From Diphasiastrum complanatum (taxonomy: Eukaryota > Streptophyta > Lycopodiopsida > Lycopodiales > Lycopodiaceae): a DNA stretch of 56,092 nucleotides. The notes under the pieces are model-generated. The model had not been told where the DNA came from, made no database searches, and saw nothing but the letters and a program-made list of their open reading frames with translations. This document shows positions 1-10,948 of this stretch, piece by piece. The stretch covers positions 1 to 56,092 of the forward strand of contig MU833472.1 in assembly GCA_029204225.1 (NCBI GenBank), read 5' to 3'. The position numbers and the translations under genes were made by a program. Positions within the stretch are counted from its first letter, which is position 1, and each line of letters starts with the position of its first letter.

Positions 1-580
1 AAGCTAGGAATTGGCAACACATTCTATGCTACCTAGAATGCAAAGAACTTGATCAAAAAGCATTTATCACAAATGGAAACTTCCATAAACATCAAGTGCG
101 GCCCAAAATAGCATTATACAGTCCATAATACATCAGCCTATCACTTTTGGAAAGCACCTAAGATCATACACAATAGCTTGAAGACAATACACACAACAAT
201 GCTCTCAATGGAGGAAGAAACAATGACAATGATCTATTGATCTCAATGAAGCATACAAAAGGTTTCTCCAACCTGTTTTCCACGACTTCCCTACTATTTA
301 TGGATGAGGAAGATGACTCTCTCTCCTCTCTCTAGAAGGTACTTGACCCTAGATATTCCCTATATAGGAAAAATAGCTAAAAATGGCTTATATGACCAAA
401 ATACATCAAAATGTCTCATTTTGAAGGGTATGAAGTTTGACACTTCATCATACTGAAAAAATACAGTAAATAAAAACATTGTGGCCTGGTTCACACGTGT
501 GAAACTCCAGAACCAAAACTATTTACAATTTTAGCCAATTTAGGCCTCAAACTAGCTAGGAAATGTTGACAATTTTCACA
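1..580 (-). repeat. copia-1 3' LTR (truncated by window edge)
   Basis: Position 1 corresponds to 5776 of the other LTR, and the match runs to the terminal TTCACA at 575-580 (TGTGAA on the minus strand). The polyprotein stop codon (576-578) lies just inside the LTR, so the last codons of the frame are LTR sequence. Confidence 0.96.
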
Positions 581-3500
581 CTCCCTCTTCAACATTGGAT
601 GCTAGTTTCAACATAGTCTTTGAGCACATTCCAAGATTAGATCTATGCATTAAATATAGGTCCTTTCCCAATGGTTTGGTGAAGATATCAGCCACACACT
701 CCTTTGAAGAGACATGTTGAAGCTCCACCTCTTTGGCAATGACTTGATCTCTCACAAAATGGTGAGCAATCTCAATGTGCTTGCTCCTTGCATGAAAAAC
801 AGGATTGCTTGCCAAGCTTTGGGCTGAAAGGTTATCACAAAGTATGATTGGAGTCTTCTCTGGTTCCAGCAAGTGAAGATTCAATAACATCCTCTTGATC
901 CAAAGAATCTCCTTGGTGCATGTTGTTAATGCCTTGTACTCGGCTTCGGTGGAAGATAGAGAGATAGTTGGTTGCTTCTTTGATAGCCATGAGACCACTC
1001 CATCTCCAAGATAGATTGCAAAGGCACTTGTTGACTTCCTATCCATTTGATCACCTGCAAAATCTGAATCTGAAAATCCACAAAGGTTAGGTGTAGTACC
1101 TCCATACAAGATGCCAAAATCTCTAGATCCCGAGATGTATCTAAGTACTCTCTTTCCTAGCTTCCAATGAGCCTCACTAGGATCTTGCATAAATTGACTT
1201 AGTTTACCAACCACAAAGCTTAGATCAGGTCTTGTGATGGTTAACCATATAAGAGATCCTATTAGCTTTCTATAGAGAGTAATGTCCTTGAAGGATCTTT
1301 CATTACTTCTTGTAGTTAGCTTTACATTTGATTCCATAGGAGTAGAAACAACTTTACAATCTTCCATATGAAACCTTTTTAGAATAGAGTTAACATACTT
1401 TTCTTGACATATGAATGTAGATTTAGAAGTTCTAATAATCTCTATTCCTAAGATATAATGAAGTTTACCAAGATCTTGAATTTCAAACTCTCTTTTGAGT
1501 GCCATCTTGATTTCATCTATATCTAGATTGTTACCACCACTTAAGATAATGTCATCAACATAGATCAAAAGTAAAGTGATATCATTTTCATTCAATCTAA
1601 AGTAGAGAGAATGATCATACTCACTCATAACAAAGTTTTGAGAAAGTAAGAAGGAATTGAGCTTAGCATACCAACTCCTTGGTGCTTGCTTTAGCCCATA
1701 CAAACTCTTTTGGAGATAGCACACATGATTAGGCTCATCATGTGAAACATAGCCCTCGGGTTGCTCCATGTAAATATCTTCTTCAAGATCACCATTCAAG
1801 AAGGCATTAGTAACATCCATTTGCCACATATCCCAATCATAAAGAGTTGCAAGAGAGATTAGGATTCGAATAGTTACCATCTTTGCCACGGGTGCAAAGG
1901 TCTCATCATAGTCAATACCATATTCTTGAGCATACCCCTTTGCCACCAACCTTGCCTTGTACTTGTTGATTGATCCATCTTGATTTGTCTTGATCTTGAA
2001 GATCCACTTACAACCAATTGCCTTCTTGTCCTTTGGAAGCTTTACCAACCTCCATGTGTTGCTTTTGATGAGTGCTTGATGCTCATGATCCATGGCTTGG
2101 ATCCATTCCTTCTTTTGAATTGCTTCATCTACACAAGTTGGTTCATCAAAAGAGGTAAGAAAAGCAAAGTTAGAGTTGTCCACCACTTGCTTTCCTTTTT
2201 CATCATAGGTTAGCCTTGATGGCTTAGCCCTTTGCCTTTGAGTCTTCCTTGAAGTTTGCTTTGGAGTGGCATCTCCATCTTCATCCAAGACATCTTGCAC
2301 ATCATGATGATTAGTAGGCACATCAACATCAACATCAACAACATTGGAAACATTCTCTTCATGAAAGATGACATCCCTACTTATGACAACTTTCTTTGTA
2401 GAAGGAATGTACACTTTGTAAGCCTTGCTTACTTCACTATAGCCAACAAACACACCCTTCTTTGATGAAGGATCTTCTTTAGTTCTATCATCAAGTGTGA
2501 TATTGACAAAACATGTACATCCAAAGATCCTACAATGCTTGACACTCGGCCTTCTACCATAAAGAACCTCATGAGGAGTTTTACCATCCAAGGAAGCACT
2601 TGTCCATCTATTACATAGATAGTTAGCACATGCTAAAGCTTCCCCCCAAAAAGACTTAGCAAGATTAGCATGTAGTCTCATTGCCTTGGCACATTCACAA
2701 AGGGTTCTATTCTTCCTCTCGGCCACTCCATTCTGTTGTGGAGTCCTAGGACTAGACATCTCCCTCTTAATCCCATGTGCTATACAAAAGTCTTTGAACC
2801 TATTTGAGGTGTATTCCCCTCCATTATCAGATCTTAAGCATTTGATCTTTGTATTGAATTGGTTTTCCATTTCATTCTTGAACTTGACAAATGCAGCAAA
2901 CACTTCATCCTTACTTTTAAGAAGATAGATCCAAGTATACCTACTAAAGTCATCAATGAAAGTTGCATACATCTTTGCCCCACCATTGCTAGTTGTACTA
3001 GAAGAATGAATATCAGAATGCACAAGTTGAAAAGCTTCTTTAGATCTAGAAGTAGATCTAGAATAAGCAAGTCTATGAGATTTGGACAAGGCACAATGTT
3101 CACAAACACTATTGTTTGCAACAAGACTTTTAGGGAGACCAAGAACAAGCTCTTTCTTTGCCATTACCTCCAAAGATTTGAAGTTGGGATGGCCCAACCT
3201 CTTGTGCCAAACTTCTTGGTTTGTCAATTGCTCCCTAGCCATACATCCTTCATGATTAGAGATCACACATGCATCAAGCTTGAAAAGTTTACCATGCCTC
3301 CTACCTTGAGCAATCAAGGATCCACATTTACTTATCAAACATGCATCTCCAATGAACTCCACATCAAGTCCTTTGTCAATCATTTGACTTACACTAAGCA
3401 AATTCTTAGTGATTGAAGGAATGTACAAAACATTTTCAAGATTTGCTTTCCTATTTGTTGAAAGGGAAATAGGAATAGTGCCTATGCCTTTGATGTCACA

Positions 3501-4529
3501 TTGACCATCATTTGCAGTGTAGATGATGTTACCTTCTCCCTCATAAGACAATAAGGATGTAAAGTATTCCTTATGTCTTGTCATGTGAGATGAGGCTCCA
3601 CTATCAATCCACCAAGGATCATTATCATCTATGTTGGCTAACAAACTTGAAGTCATAACAAGTGATTCACATGTGTTATGTTCTTCCTCATCTATTGTAA
3701 GATTTCCTTGCCTCTCTCCTTGCTCTCTTTTCTTCTTATAACATTCATTTGCAAAATGACCTTTTATCCCACAATAAAAGCACTTGAACTTTGACTTATT
3801 GTTCTTAGTAGAAGAGGAAGAGGAAGAGTGATCATCATGATCAAAGTTACCACCTTTGGACCGTTTCCCTTTGCCTTTACCTTTGCCCTTGAATTTGCCT
3901 TTTGTGAAGAAAGCCTCTTCACCTCCACCTTGCAAGGATGCACCATCAAGCTTTGATTGCAACCTATGTTCTTCAGCCAATAAGATTTCTTGCAAGTCAA
4001 CCACACTTGGCAAGACTCTTTGAATGGCAAAACTTTGCACAAGGTTAGCATGTTCATTTAGCAAACCATTCAACATAACTTGGACTATTTCACCATCTTT
4101 TATGTTCTCATCAATGCATGCTAAATCATCACTTAGGGACTTAACTCTCAAGATAAATGCATGAGCACTTTCACCCTCTCTTTGCCTACTAGAAAATATT
4201 TGTCTCCTTAGGGTCAATACCCTAGATGTGGACTTTGATTCAAAGAGCTTCTTTAAGGCATTCCATGCCTCACTTGCACTTTGACACTTTCCAACTTCCT
4301 TGAGAAGTTCATTTGTAACATTCATTTTAATGATATGAAGAGCCCTTTTGGCCTTCTTATCAAACCTTTGTTGCTCTTGAAGTGTGAGAGGTCTCTCTTC
4401 AATTTCTGCAACTATGTCCATGAGTTCATTCAACTCAAGTAAGGACTCCATCCTCACTTTCCAAGTAGAGTAGTTTGATGAACTCAACCTTTCACTAGAC
4501 TCTAGCATGATCCCACCATTGGAAGCCAT
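576..4529 (-). CDS. copia-1 gag-pol polyprotein, intact
   Basis: A single uninterrupted 1317-residue frame, a normal size for a plant Ty1/copia polyprotein. Order by approximate residue: gag (UBN2-like) 10-200; lysine/glycine-rich basic stretch near 210-225; zinc knuckle CFYC..GH..C near 250-263; aspartic protease WWIDSGASSH near 306-315; integrase zinc domain from HKRLGH near 440; DDE core with HSDIH near 503, LRSDNGGEY near 563 and QQNGVAERKN near 598; reverse transcriptase from about 810 with YVDDI near 989; RNase H with SDSDFAG near 1153, STEAEY near 1191 and CDN near 1229; tail ADIFTKPL. Every catalytic residue I looked for is present. The ATG at 4529 is chosen because it opens the conserved MASNGG gag N-terminus. 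The protein would make the virus-like particle, process itself, copy the RNA and integrate the cDNA. With near-identical LTRs this is the best autonomous candidate in the window. Confidence 0.96.
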   Translation of the reverse strand: MASNGGIMLESSERLSSSNYSTWKVRMESLLELNELMDIVAEIEERPLTLQEQQRFDKKAKRALHIIKMNVTNELLKEVGKCQSASEAWNALKKLFESKSTSRVLTLRRQIFSSRQREGESAHAFILRVKSLSDDLACIDENIKDGEIVQVMLNGLLNEHANLVQSFAIQRVLPSVVDLQEILLAEEHRLQSKLDGASLQGGGEEAFFTKGKFKGKGKGKGKRSKGGNFDHDDHSSSSSSTKNNKSKFKCFYCGIKGHFANECYKKKREQGERQGNLTIDEEEHNTCESLVMTSSLLANIDDNDPWWIDSGASSHMTRHKEYFTSLLSYEGEGNIIYTANDGQCDIKGIGTIPISLSTNRKANLENVLYIPSITKNLLSVSQMIDKGLDVEFIGDACLISKCGSLIAQGRRHGKLFKLDACVISNHEGCMAREQLTNQEVWHKRLGHPNFKSLEVMAKKELVLGLPKSLVANNSVCEHCALSKSHRLAYSRSTSRSKEAFQLVHSDIHSSSTTSNGGAKMYATFIDDFSRYTWIYLLKSKDEVFAAFVKFKNEMENQFNTKIKCLRSDNGGEYTSNRFKDFCIAHGIKREMSSPRTPQQNGVAERKNRTLCECAKAMRLHANLAKSFWGEALACANYLCNRWTSASLDGKTPHEVLYGRRPSVKHCRIFGCTCFVNITLDDRTKEDPSSKKGVFVGYSEVSKAYKVYIPSTKKVVISRDVIFHEENVSNVVDVDVDVPTNHHDVQDVLDEDGDATPKQTSRKTQRQRAKPSRLTYDEKGKQVVDNSNFAFLTSFDEPTCVDEAIQKKEWIQAMDHEHQALIKSNTWRLVKLPKDKKAIGCKWIFKIKTNQDGSINKYKARLVAKGYAQEYGIDYDETFAPVAKMVTIRILISLATLYDWDMWQMDVTNAFLNGDLEEDIYMEQPEGYVSHDEPNHVCYLQKSLYGLKQAPRSWYAKLNSFLLSQNFVMSEYDHSLYFRLNENDITLLLIYVDDIILSGGNNLDIDEIKMALKREFEIQDLGKLHYILGIEIIRTSKSTFICQEKYVNSILKRFHMEDCKVVSTPMESNVKLTTRSNERSFKDITLYRKLIGSLIWLTITRPDLSFVVGKLSQFMQDPSEAHWKLGKRVLRYISGSRDFGILYGGTTPNLCGFSDSDFAGDQMDRKSTSAFAIYLGDGVVSWLSKKQPTISLSSTEAEYKALTTCTKEILWIKRMLLNLHLLEPEKTPIILCDNLSAQSLASNPVFHARSKHIEIAHHFVRDQVIAKEVELQHVSSKECVADIFTKPLGKDLYLMHRSNLGMCSKTMLKLASNVEEGV
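581..590 (-). other. copia-1 polypurine tract
   Basis: On the minus strand the sequence is GAAGAGGGAG, directly abutting the 3' LTR start TGTGAAAA. This is the expected position and composition for the plus-strand DNA primer. Confidence 0.9.
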
Positions 4530-5688
4530 GATTCTAATGTTTCTTCAACTTTTAGGTTCTGTCCTAAAGCACTTAGCACTCACTTTTCTCTCAACAAATG
4601 ATAGATAAAGAGATCTATGAAGATTTAGGACCCTAAAACACTTCTATCTTGAACCTAGATGGTTTCCAAGCATAGAAAGGAAGATTGAAACACATGCAAC
4701 ACTTTGCACACACTAAGAATGGATTACAAAATCAAACCAACCTGAACACACTCTTGCTTAAGCTCTCAAACTTTCCAGCAAGTGACCAAATCAAGTTATG
4801 GTGTGAAGAGTTACTTGCATTCTTAGAAAATACCCAAAACTAGGATGCCAAGATTACCTAGTAATGAACAAACTTGATCAACATATGATCAACACACTAA
4901 GATATTGATTCAACCTGTAAAAACACATGTAAACCACACTTCTAAAAGTTTATAAACTCCAGCAAGTGATAAATACAAGATTTAGAGGTGAATGAATGAG
5001 CACACTTAGTGAATCACAAGACTAGCTTCACTATCTTGTCAAATCTTGGTGTTTAGATGTAGATCTAAGATCACTTCACATGAGAATGTTCCTCAACCTG
5101 TTAAGAACCTGAAAACACACTTGCATAATGGTTAACACCTTCCAGCAAATGCTCCAATCAAATTACATAAGGAGAGTTACTTACATGCTCAACAAAGTAC
5201 ACCAAAATTTATGCCAAAATTGATGACAATCTTTACAATATGCTCTTCACAATGGAGCTTACAATATGTTCACCCAAAAAAGGGGATCTTTCATCCAAAT
5301 GGGAGCTTTGCTCAGCCTTTAGGAGAATTACAACTCACTCAAAAGAGCATTTGTCATCCACTTAAGGAGAAGTTTCATCCACTTAAGGAGAGTGTTCATC
5401 CAAGAATGGAGATTGTCAACAATAGGATTGAAAAGAACATTGTTAGTATTGAATATGCACAAGCCTCACAATCACAAATGATTAGGTGTTATGATCTGAT
5501 CCAAAATAGTTTCTTTTCAGCCTCTGATCTTCAATAGACCTGAAATATGCTTTTGATCCACAAGTTCAACTCACAAAACAAAGGTTAGTAAGATTTGATC
5601 AACAAAGCAATGCAAAATCATGCTAGAACTTGATCAAACATCCAAATATCACCAAAAATGGAATACTTACTGTAAATAGAAGCCAACC
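4530..5688 (-). other. copia-1 5' leader with degenerate ~180-bp repeats
   Basis: An untranslated leader of about 1.16 kb between primer-binding site and gag. The plus strand shows three degenerate copies of a unit starting CAACCTG (4738, 4911, 5094; spacing 173 and 183 bp), each followed by a CCAGCAA(G/A)TG block. A further short repeat, TCATCCACTTAAGGAGA, occurs at 5354 and 5375. The only sizeable frame (5211-5537, plus strand) is antisense to the element and follows these repeats, so I do not call it a gene. Confidence 0.75.
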
Positions 5689-5701
5689 AGCTCTGATACC
5701 A
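5689..5701 (-). other. copia-1 primer-binding site (initiator tRNA-Met)
   Basis: The minus strand reads TGGTATCAGAGCT immediately downstream of the LTR end ..CACA. It matches the complement of the plant initiator tRNA-Met 3' end over 12 bases. Confidence 0.95.
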
Positions 5702-6356
5702 TGTGAAAAATACAGATCCTAAGTGGATCTAAACTCCAAGATCATTGGCTTGAATGCTTGCACTCCAAACTACATAAGCTAGGAATTGGCAACACATTCT
5801 ATGCTACCTAGAATGCAAAGAACTTGATCAAAAAGCATTTATCACAAATGGAAACTTCCATAAACATCAAGTGCGGCCCAAAATAGCATTATACAGTCCA
5901 TAATACATCAGCCTATCACTTTTGGAAGGCACCTAAGATCATACACAATAGCTTGAAGACAATACACACAACAATGCTCTCAATGGAGGAAGAAACAATG
6001 ACAATGATCTATTGATCTCAATGAAGCATACAAAAGGTTTCTCCAACCTGTTTTCCACGACTTCCCTACTATTTATGGATGAGGAAGATGACTCTCTCTC
6101 CTCTCTCTAGAAGGTACTTGACCCTAGATATTCCCTATATAGGAAAAATAGCTAAAAATGGCTTATATGACCAAAATACATCAAAATGGTCTCATTTTGA
6201 AGGGTATGAAGTTTGACACTTCATCATACTGAAAAAATACAGTAAATAAAAACATTGTGGCCTGGTTCACACGTGTGAAACTCCAGAACCAAAACTATTT
6301 ACAATTTTAGCCAATTTAGGCCTCAAACTAGCTAGGAAATGTTGACAATTTTCACA
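5702..6356 (-). repeat. copia-1 5' LTR (655 bp)
   Basis: Runs from TGTGAAAAATACAG (5702) to AATTTTCACA (6356), with TG..CA ends on either strand. It contains a TATA-like element (6134-6143) and the palindrome CACACGTGTG (6268-6277). It is full length, unlike its partner at 1-580. Confidence 0.96.
6134..6143 (-). promoter_or_regulatory. copia-1 LTR TATA box
   Basis: CCTATATAGG sits mid-LTR, followed on the minus strand by a pyrimidine/purine-rich leader. The same motif is at 359-368 in the other LTR. It is the likely core promoter for the genomic transcript, inferred from sequence and position only. Confidence 0.6.
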
Positions 6357-6721
6357 TTTTGCACCTTGGTTGAAACTATGTTGAATGCTGCATTAATTTT
6401 ATAAACGTAGATCAACAGTGCTTGACTACACTCTGGAGGACTGATGGAGTGAGTCAGCTAGCAGTGTCCAGCGATTGCATCTAAACTCCATCCAAGTGCA
6501 AGAGAGTCATGGTTCTCTCATGAAAGTTTCGCTTTGGGATACACCATGTAGGCTCACATAGATAATTCACTGTCGTCCTAGCTAGTAATTTCTCGGATCT
6601 CATGCTCGGCTCTCAGTTTCTTCTGCTCTCCTCCTTCTGAGATCTCCTCGATCATGGGTGAGAGATAATCTCTGTCTTCAGCTTGGCTCAGCATCTGGGG
6701 ATTCTCTGGAATCTGCTAACA
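6357..6721 (-). repeat. Partial 3' LTR of a decayed gypsy element
   Basis: The segment ends at GCTAACA (TGTTAGC on the minus strand). From about 6536 it aligns, with many substitutions, to 42948-43107 at the end of the A/B LTR; shared words include GGCTCACA, CTCGGCTCTCA and GGGGATT. A purine-rich tract lies outside the TGTTAGC end, as expected at the start of a minus-strand 3' LTR. The rest of the LTR is missing at the copia-1 boundary, consistent with copia-1 having inserted into it. Confidence 0.6.
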
Positions 6722-6733
6722 TTATCCACCCCT
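6722..6733 (-). other. Polypurine tract of the decayed gypsy
   Basis: The minus strand reads AGGGGTGGATAA directly before TGTTAGC. The equivalent site at 43108-43121 reads AAGGGATGGGATGT before TGTTGGC. Both are preceded by GTGGGTCCT.CAACA, so the arrangement is conserved between two copies. Confidence 0.65.
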
Positions 6734-7026
6734 AATCTGTTGCAGGACCCACTACAACACGGGTGATGTCGTTCCGCTAGGCACTTGGAAAAGCGTGGAT
6801 CTTCATTCGCTTCCGTAAAACTAGGTGCTTATTATCTGCAAAACCGTTTCTCAAAAATGAAGGTCTCTCAATGGCCGCTACATTCCAGCCCTCTTGAAAA
6901 CCTCTTGCGAGTCCTGCTTGCCTCGCCATCTTGCCGTTTGTTTTCGCTTGCTCATCTTTTGTCCCAGGGCTTCAAATACTTGGAATCAGAGCTTACTTCC
7001 GAAGTTGAGTGGTCCCAGGTACTCTC

Positions 7027-7750
7027 TTATCTTTTCAATAAAGCCCATCTCCTGCTAGTCTTCACCATAGTCACATATCGTGATGACATAAAGGTCGCTT
7101 TGTAGTATAGCTGGGCCATCATCTCATGGTCTTCCTCTGACTGGAGGGCTACATTGGGATCGACATTGATTGGATCTAAGCCATGATTCCAAAAACAATC
7201 TTGTTGCATAAGAAAGGCCATAGATCGGCAATATTCGGCACTTTCTTGCACGCATAGATCGACACTTGTTTTGTATTTGTGTCCGAAATCAAGCAACTGC
7301 AGCCTCAGATCATCCGGGAAGATTCTCTCTGAAATTTTTGGAATCACTGGCCAATTCACCAACTCGCCCGTGGCTTTTCTGCCGGCCATGTATTTCTGCA
7401 TTTGACTGGCATGTAAAATGGATTCACTCGCTTCCATGCCGATGCTTTCAGGTGTTCTTGGAGCGCCTGCTATTCTTTTAGATCTTATTATGCCATTCTG
7501 GTTGCGGTTGTAATGTCGCAATGATCTCGACCCTGGTGGAATATTGGCTTTGATCTATCTCGTCTTTGCCTCCCCTCATGTTGGGAGGGTATTTCCTTTC
7601 AAACTTTTTGGATTCCTTTGTATCAGCCATCTTACTCCTGGGCCTGGTAGGAGAAGCTGTCCTACGCGGTCGTGGTGGCCTTGCCAGGTAATCATCCATG
7701 GCCTTTGTGCCAGTATCTTTGTCCTTGGCCCGCTCGCTTGTTGATGGCTC
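7027..7750 (-). pseudogene. Unrecognised frame near the 3' end of a gypsy element
   Basis: Two overlapping minus-strand frames look like one frameshifted gene. The upstream part (7699-7478, open further up without an ATG) is basic and proline/arginine-rich (MDDYLARPPRPRRTA). The downstream part (7521-7027, 164 residues) is mixed and globular-looking, with a Cys-containing stretch (SVDLCVQESAEYCRS) and acidic QSEEDHEMM. The overlap at 7478-7521 fits a single indel. I recognise no domain. Its place, between a gypsy 3' LTR with polypurine tract and whatever lies upstream, fits an extra reading frame downstream of pol, which Athila and Tat lineage elements can carry. It could also be captured host sequence. 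The comparable 3' region of gypsy-B (43122-44570) does not resemble it. Confidence 0.4.
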
Positions 7751-7789
7751 AGCTGTGCCCAGATGTACTATTCAAAGGCTCTTCCTTCT

Positions 7790-10700
7790 TTCTTTCTCAT
7801 AATTTAGCTAAATGCTACTTTCTTGAATCTCACTAGACTCAAGAAGCAAGATCTATAATGATCTTGAACTCAAAAAGATTTGGGAAAGTGTATTCTACAC
7901 AATCTATTCACTTAGAATCTTGGATTTGATTTTTGGAAGTGCCAATGCCTTCCTATGATGTTTAGAATTGGTTTTAGTTTCACTCTTGAACTAAAAACAT
8001 AAGCCTCAAACTCTCTCACAAGGATTTGTAGGTTTAATAAGATTCTAACACCATTCACTCATCAAACCTATGTTGGTGTTTAGACTTTATAAAGATCTTA
8101 GTCACAATTAATATTTTTTCCATAGTTGAGACATAAAGGACTAGTGAGGACCCTATATATAATAGTCAGGTCCAAAGGGTGCGACCGTCCCAAGTACAAG
8201 TTTTTATTGTGGTCTTTAGGATAATGATGATAATAATGGAGAAGTTGTGTGTGCTTTATTTTCCACATAATCGATAATAATTCATGTGATTGAATGGTGA
8301 TGATAATATGTAATAGGTTTCTATTTCTTGAGGTCAATCATTCTAACATTTGGAACTTTGTTACTACTAACATAGCAACCATACTAAATAAAGTTTCACA
8401 TACCATGTCAACACAATTCTAATCGTCCTTTAATCTATTATGGTATATGCAATAATGGATTCCTCTTTAGCCTTAAAAAATATATAACAAATCTTAGAAA
8501 CTTTTGTTTGCTTTACCTTGTGCAAGTACATAAGCTCAAATAAGATACAATTTAGTTTATTATGTCTACTAATGTAACAAACTAACAAAAAAGATTTGCA
8601 TATTCTTTTGTTCGAATATGATATTTAAGCTCAATTCTCATGCAATGGTTTACATGAGTGGAGTGAAAGGGAATGTTGCAAGAAACCATTTACTACTCAA
8701 ATTTGAATTGAGGCTTAAGAAGACTAGGCACACATCATACTCTTTCTATGCTTAAATTGGCCTAGTATAAATCACAAGTTGGATATAAGAAAATGAATGA
8801 CAACTAGTGTGTATGATTTTGATTTGTTCTTCCCAAACTTTTACAAATCTAAAAGAAATTTTGGACAAAGGATGCAATTACAAGCTACCTTGGGATAAGT
8901 CTATTCTTACAGCTTTGCATTCATTGACTTTAGACCACTATAACGTTCTAGCACATTTTGGCCTTTATTTTTTACATTCTCAAAGTCAAAGTTCTACAAA
9001 ATAAACTACATTCACTTTCATGATGTTCCAGAACATGTGGCCATTAACATTTCAACACGTTTAAGTGGGGGACATTTTTTTGGTAAAATCATCCTCAACT
9101 ATGTATATTACAAAATGCAAGATTTGCACATTGCCAGCTAATGCTAAACTTTTTTATTTGATTTGAATAGTTTAATTACTCACACCACTGGGTATAACAT
9201 CAAACTTCTAAAGCTCAAGTTTTAGCACTACTTGGATGTTAATCATATTTATTAGCACTCTTATTACTTTAAAATCAAATAATGGTGTACTATTTTGAAT
9301 GAGAATGATTGAAAAATAAACATTTCACCCAAGCGCTTAATTGTTTTTAAAAAAACAAATCTTTTCTAAGATGAATGTGATTATGTGGAGATGTCCAAAA
9401 AGTCAAATTACTTTGAGATCAAGAAGCTTGAAAATTGGCCTTATAAGTAGGGTCTGTATGTTGTTGTACATAAAGAGGGTTGAATTCCATTGTGTAATTT
9501 GCCCTTATATATTGCTCTATTTTGTACTAGACACCTAGACTAAGTAGCAAAGAAGCAAGGTGGAAAGGTGAATATCTAGAGGACATCATTTTGGTTTAAT
9601 TTATCTAGGAACTAGGGTAGGCACATCCTAAGGATATCAATTTGTTTTTATTTTTATCTAGGAGTTGGGGTAGCCACATCCAAAGAAGATGTGGTCAGTT
9701 CGTAAAGCCTAAACATTTTTTTAATGCTTATCATCGGTTTTAGAAACATCGCTACATAATATATGTTTAACTTCATTGGACTTGGGTGTAACTTGTTAAT
9801 AAGAATGTTGAAAACAATAGATTTGAAACTTCTTGCTAGTTACTTTTCATAGGTAGAGAACATTGAGCCAAAAGTCAATTCGTGGAAAAATTACCAATAA
9901 TGTCAAAGATTACAAATGATTATGTTGTATTTCCTTAATTATAGGAACATAAAAATATTCATGGTGCAATACTAGTGACAAAACTTAAACCAATTTTGTC
10001 AAAACTTCTACGACACTTGAATATATCCTTTTGCATGATGAATCAAGCAACATCTAAATCTACCTTTCTATAATATGATGCCACATGATTATTTATATAT
10101 ATGTATGAAAAACATTTCAAAAAAAATAATTTGTGAAATGTGCAACATTAATAATATAGAACACCTTATGGCCAAGCTTTTGTTCATATGATGTATGTCT
10201 TCAAAAGGTTAAAAAAAACATGGATTAACAACAAGAATGAACTTATCGCTTAAACTATCAAAGTGCCAAAGAGAGGTTAAGATTGTTAGTTAAGGAAAAT
10301 GTTTGTATAGAGAAAGGGAGATCAATAACAATGGAGATACTAAGGACTTTGAGAATGAGGGAGATAACATTGCCCCGTCATCATTGGGTATGGAGAACAT
10401 ACACATTGTGGGAATGAGTGAATACCATATTTTTACAAGTAGCATTTATCTTCATGATCATCTAAACAGGAAGAAAATGAATGGAACTCCTATTATGCGA
10501 AACATTTTGCAATCAACTAGTAAAAAGCCATCATGATTACCAATGTTCCTATAACACAACAAGTAAATCGATGGACAAAGTTGGAAATCTTGCTCTTATT
10601 TTTCTCCCTTTACCCAAATCTTGATAAACCAAAAGTTGAAGAATGATTCAAAAAAGCATGAACAAATATCTTCTTCGTGTGCCACATGATTATTTTGTTT

Positions 10701-10948
10701 ATAAAAATCGTTTACCTTTGTTTGTATATCGACATGATGGTCTGCTTGTCCAATTACGAACTCACTATTTCCAAAATGCATGCCTTCATATTTCAAATTG
10801 ATCCAATGCCACTCATTCTCTTTTGATTATGTCAAGTTCCACGAGATTGTGCTCTACTTGTAACTAAGGGTGGTGTATTGAAGTTCAAAAGGTAGAATTA
10901 ATTCGATATGGCCAATAAGTTGAAAAGAAGTTTATTCCATGGCTAATT
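7790..10948. other. AT-rich spacer, nothing recognised
   Basis: About 3.2 kb of AT-rich sequence with only short, non-conserved frames of less than 80 residues. I see no LTR ends, primer-binding site, RT or integrase motifs, or tandem repeats. It may be very old transposon DNA, but nothing here proves that. Confidence 0.5.

Larger units (their letters stand above)
1..6356 (-). mobile_element. copia-1: near-complete, young Ty1/copia LTR retrotransposon
   Basis: The element reads right to left: 5' LTR (5702-6356), primer-binding site, repeat-bearing leader, one gag-pol frame (4529-576), polypurine tract (590-581) and 3' LTR (580 to beyond the window start). The visible 3' LTR lacks its last 74 bp because the window begins inside it. 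Compared by eye over about 580 bp, the two LTRs differ by one substitution (A/G, 172 versus 5948) and one single-base indel (near 427 versus 6187). That implies a recent insertion. The right flank begins ttttg; the left flank is outside the window, so the target duplication cannot be tested. It appears to have landed in the LTR of a gypsy element whose remainder begins at 6357. Confidence 0.96.

Noticed and set aside
5211-5537. 108-codon plus-strand frame in the copia-1 leader
   Set aside because: It is antisense to the element and follows short tandem repeats; no domain and no promoter context.
8098-10536. Several frames of 65-79 residues
   Set aside because: Length is as expected by chance in AT-rich DNA; no motif, no repeat family, no promoter or splice evidence that I can support.
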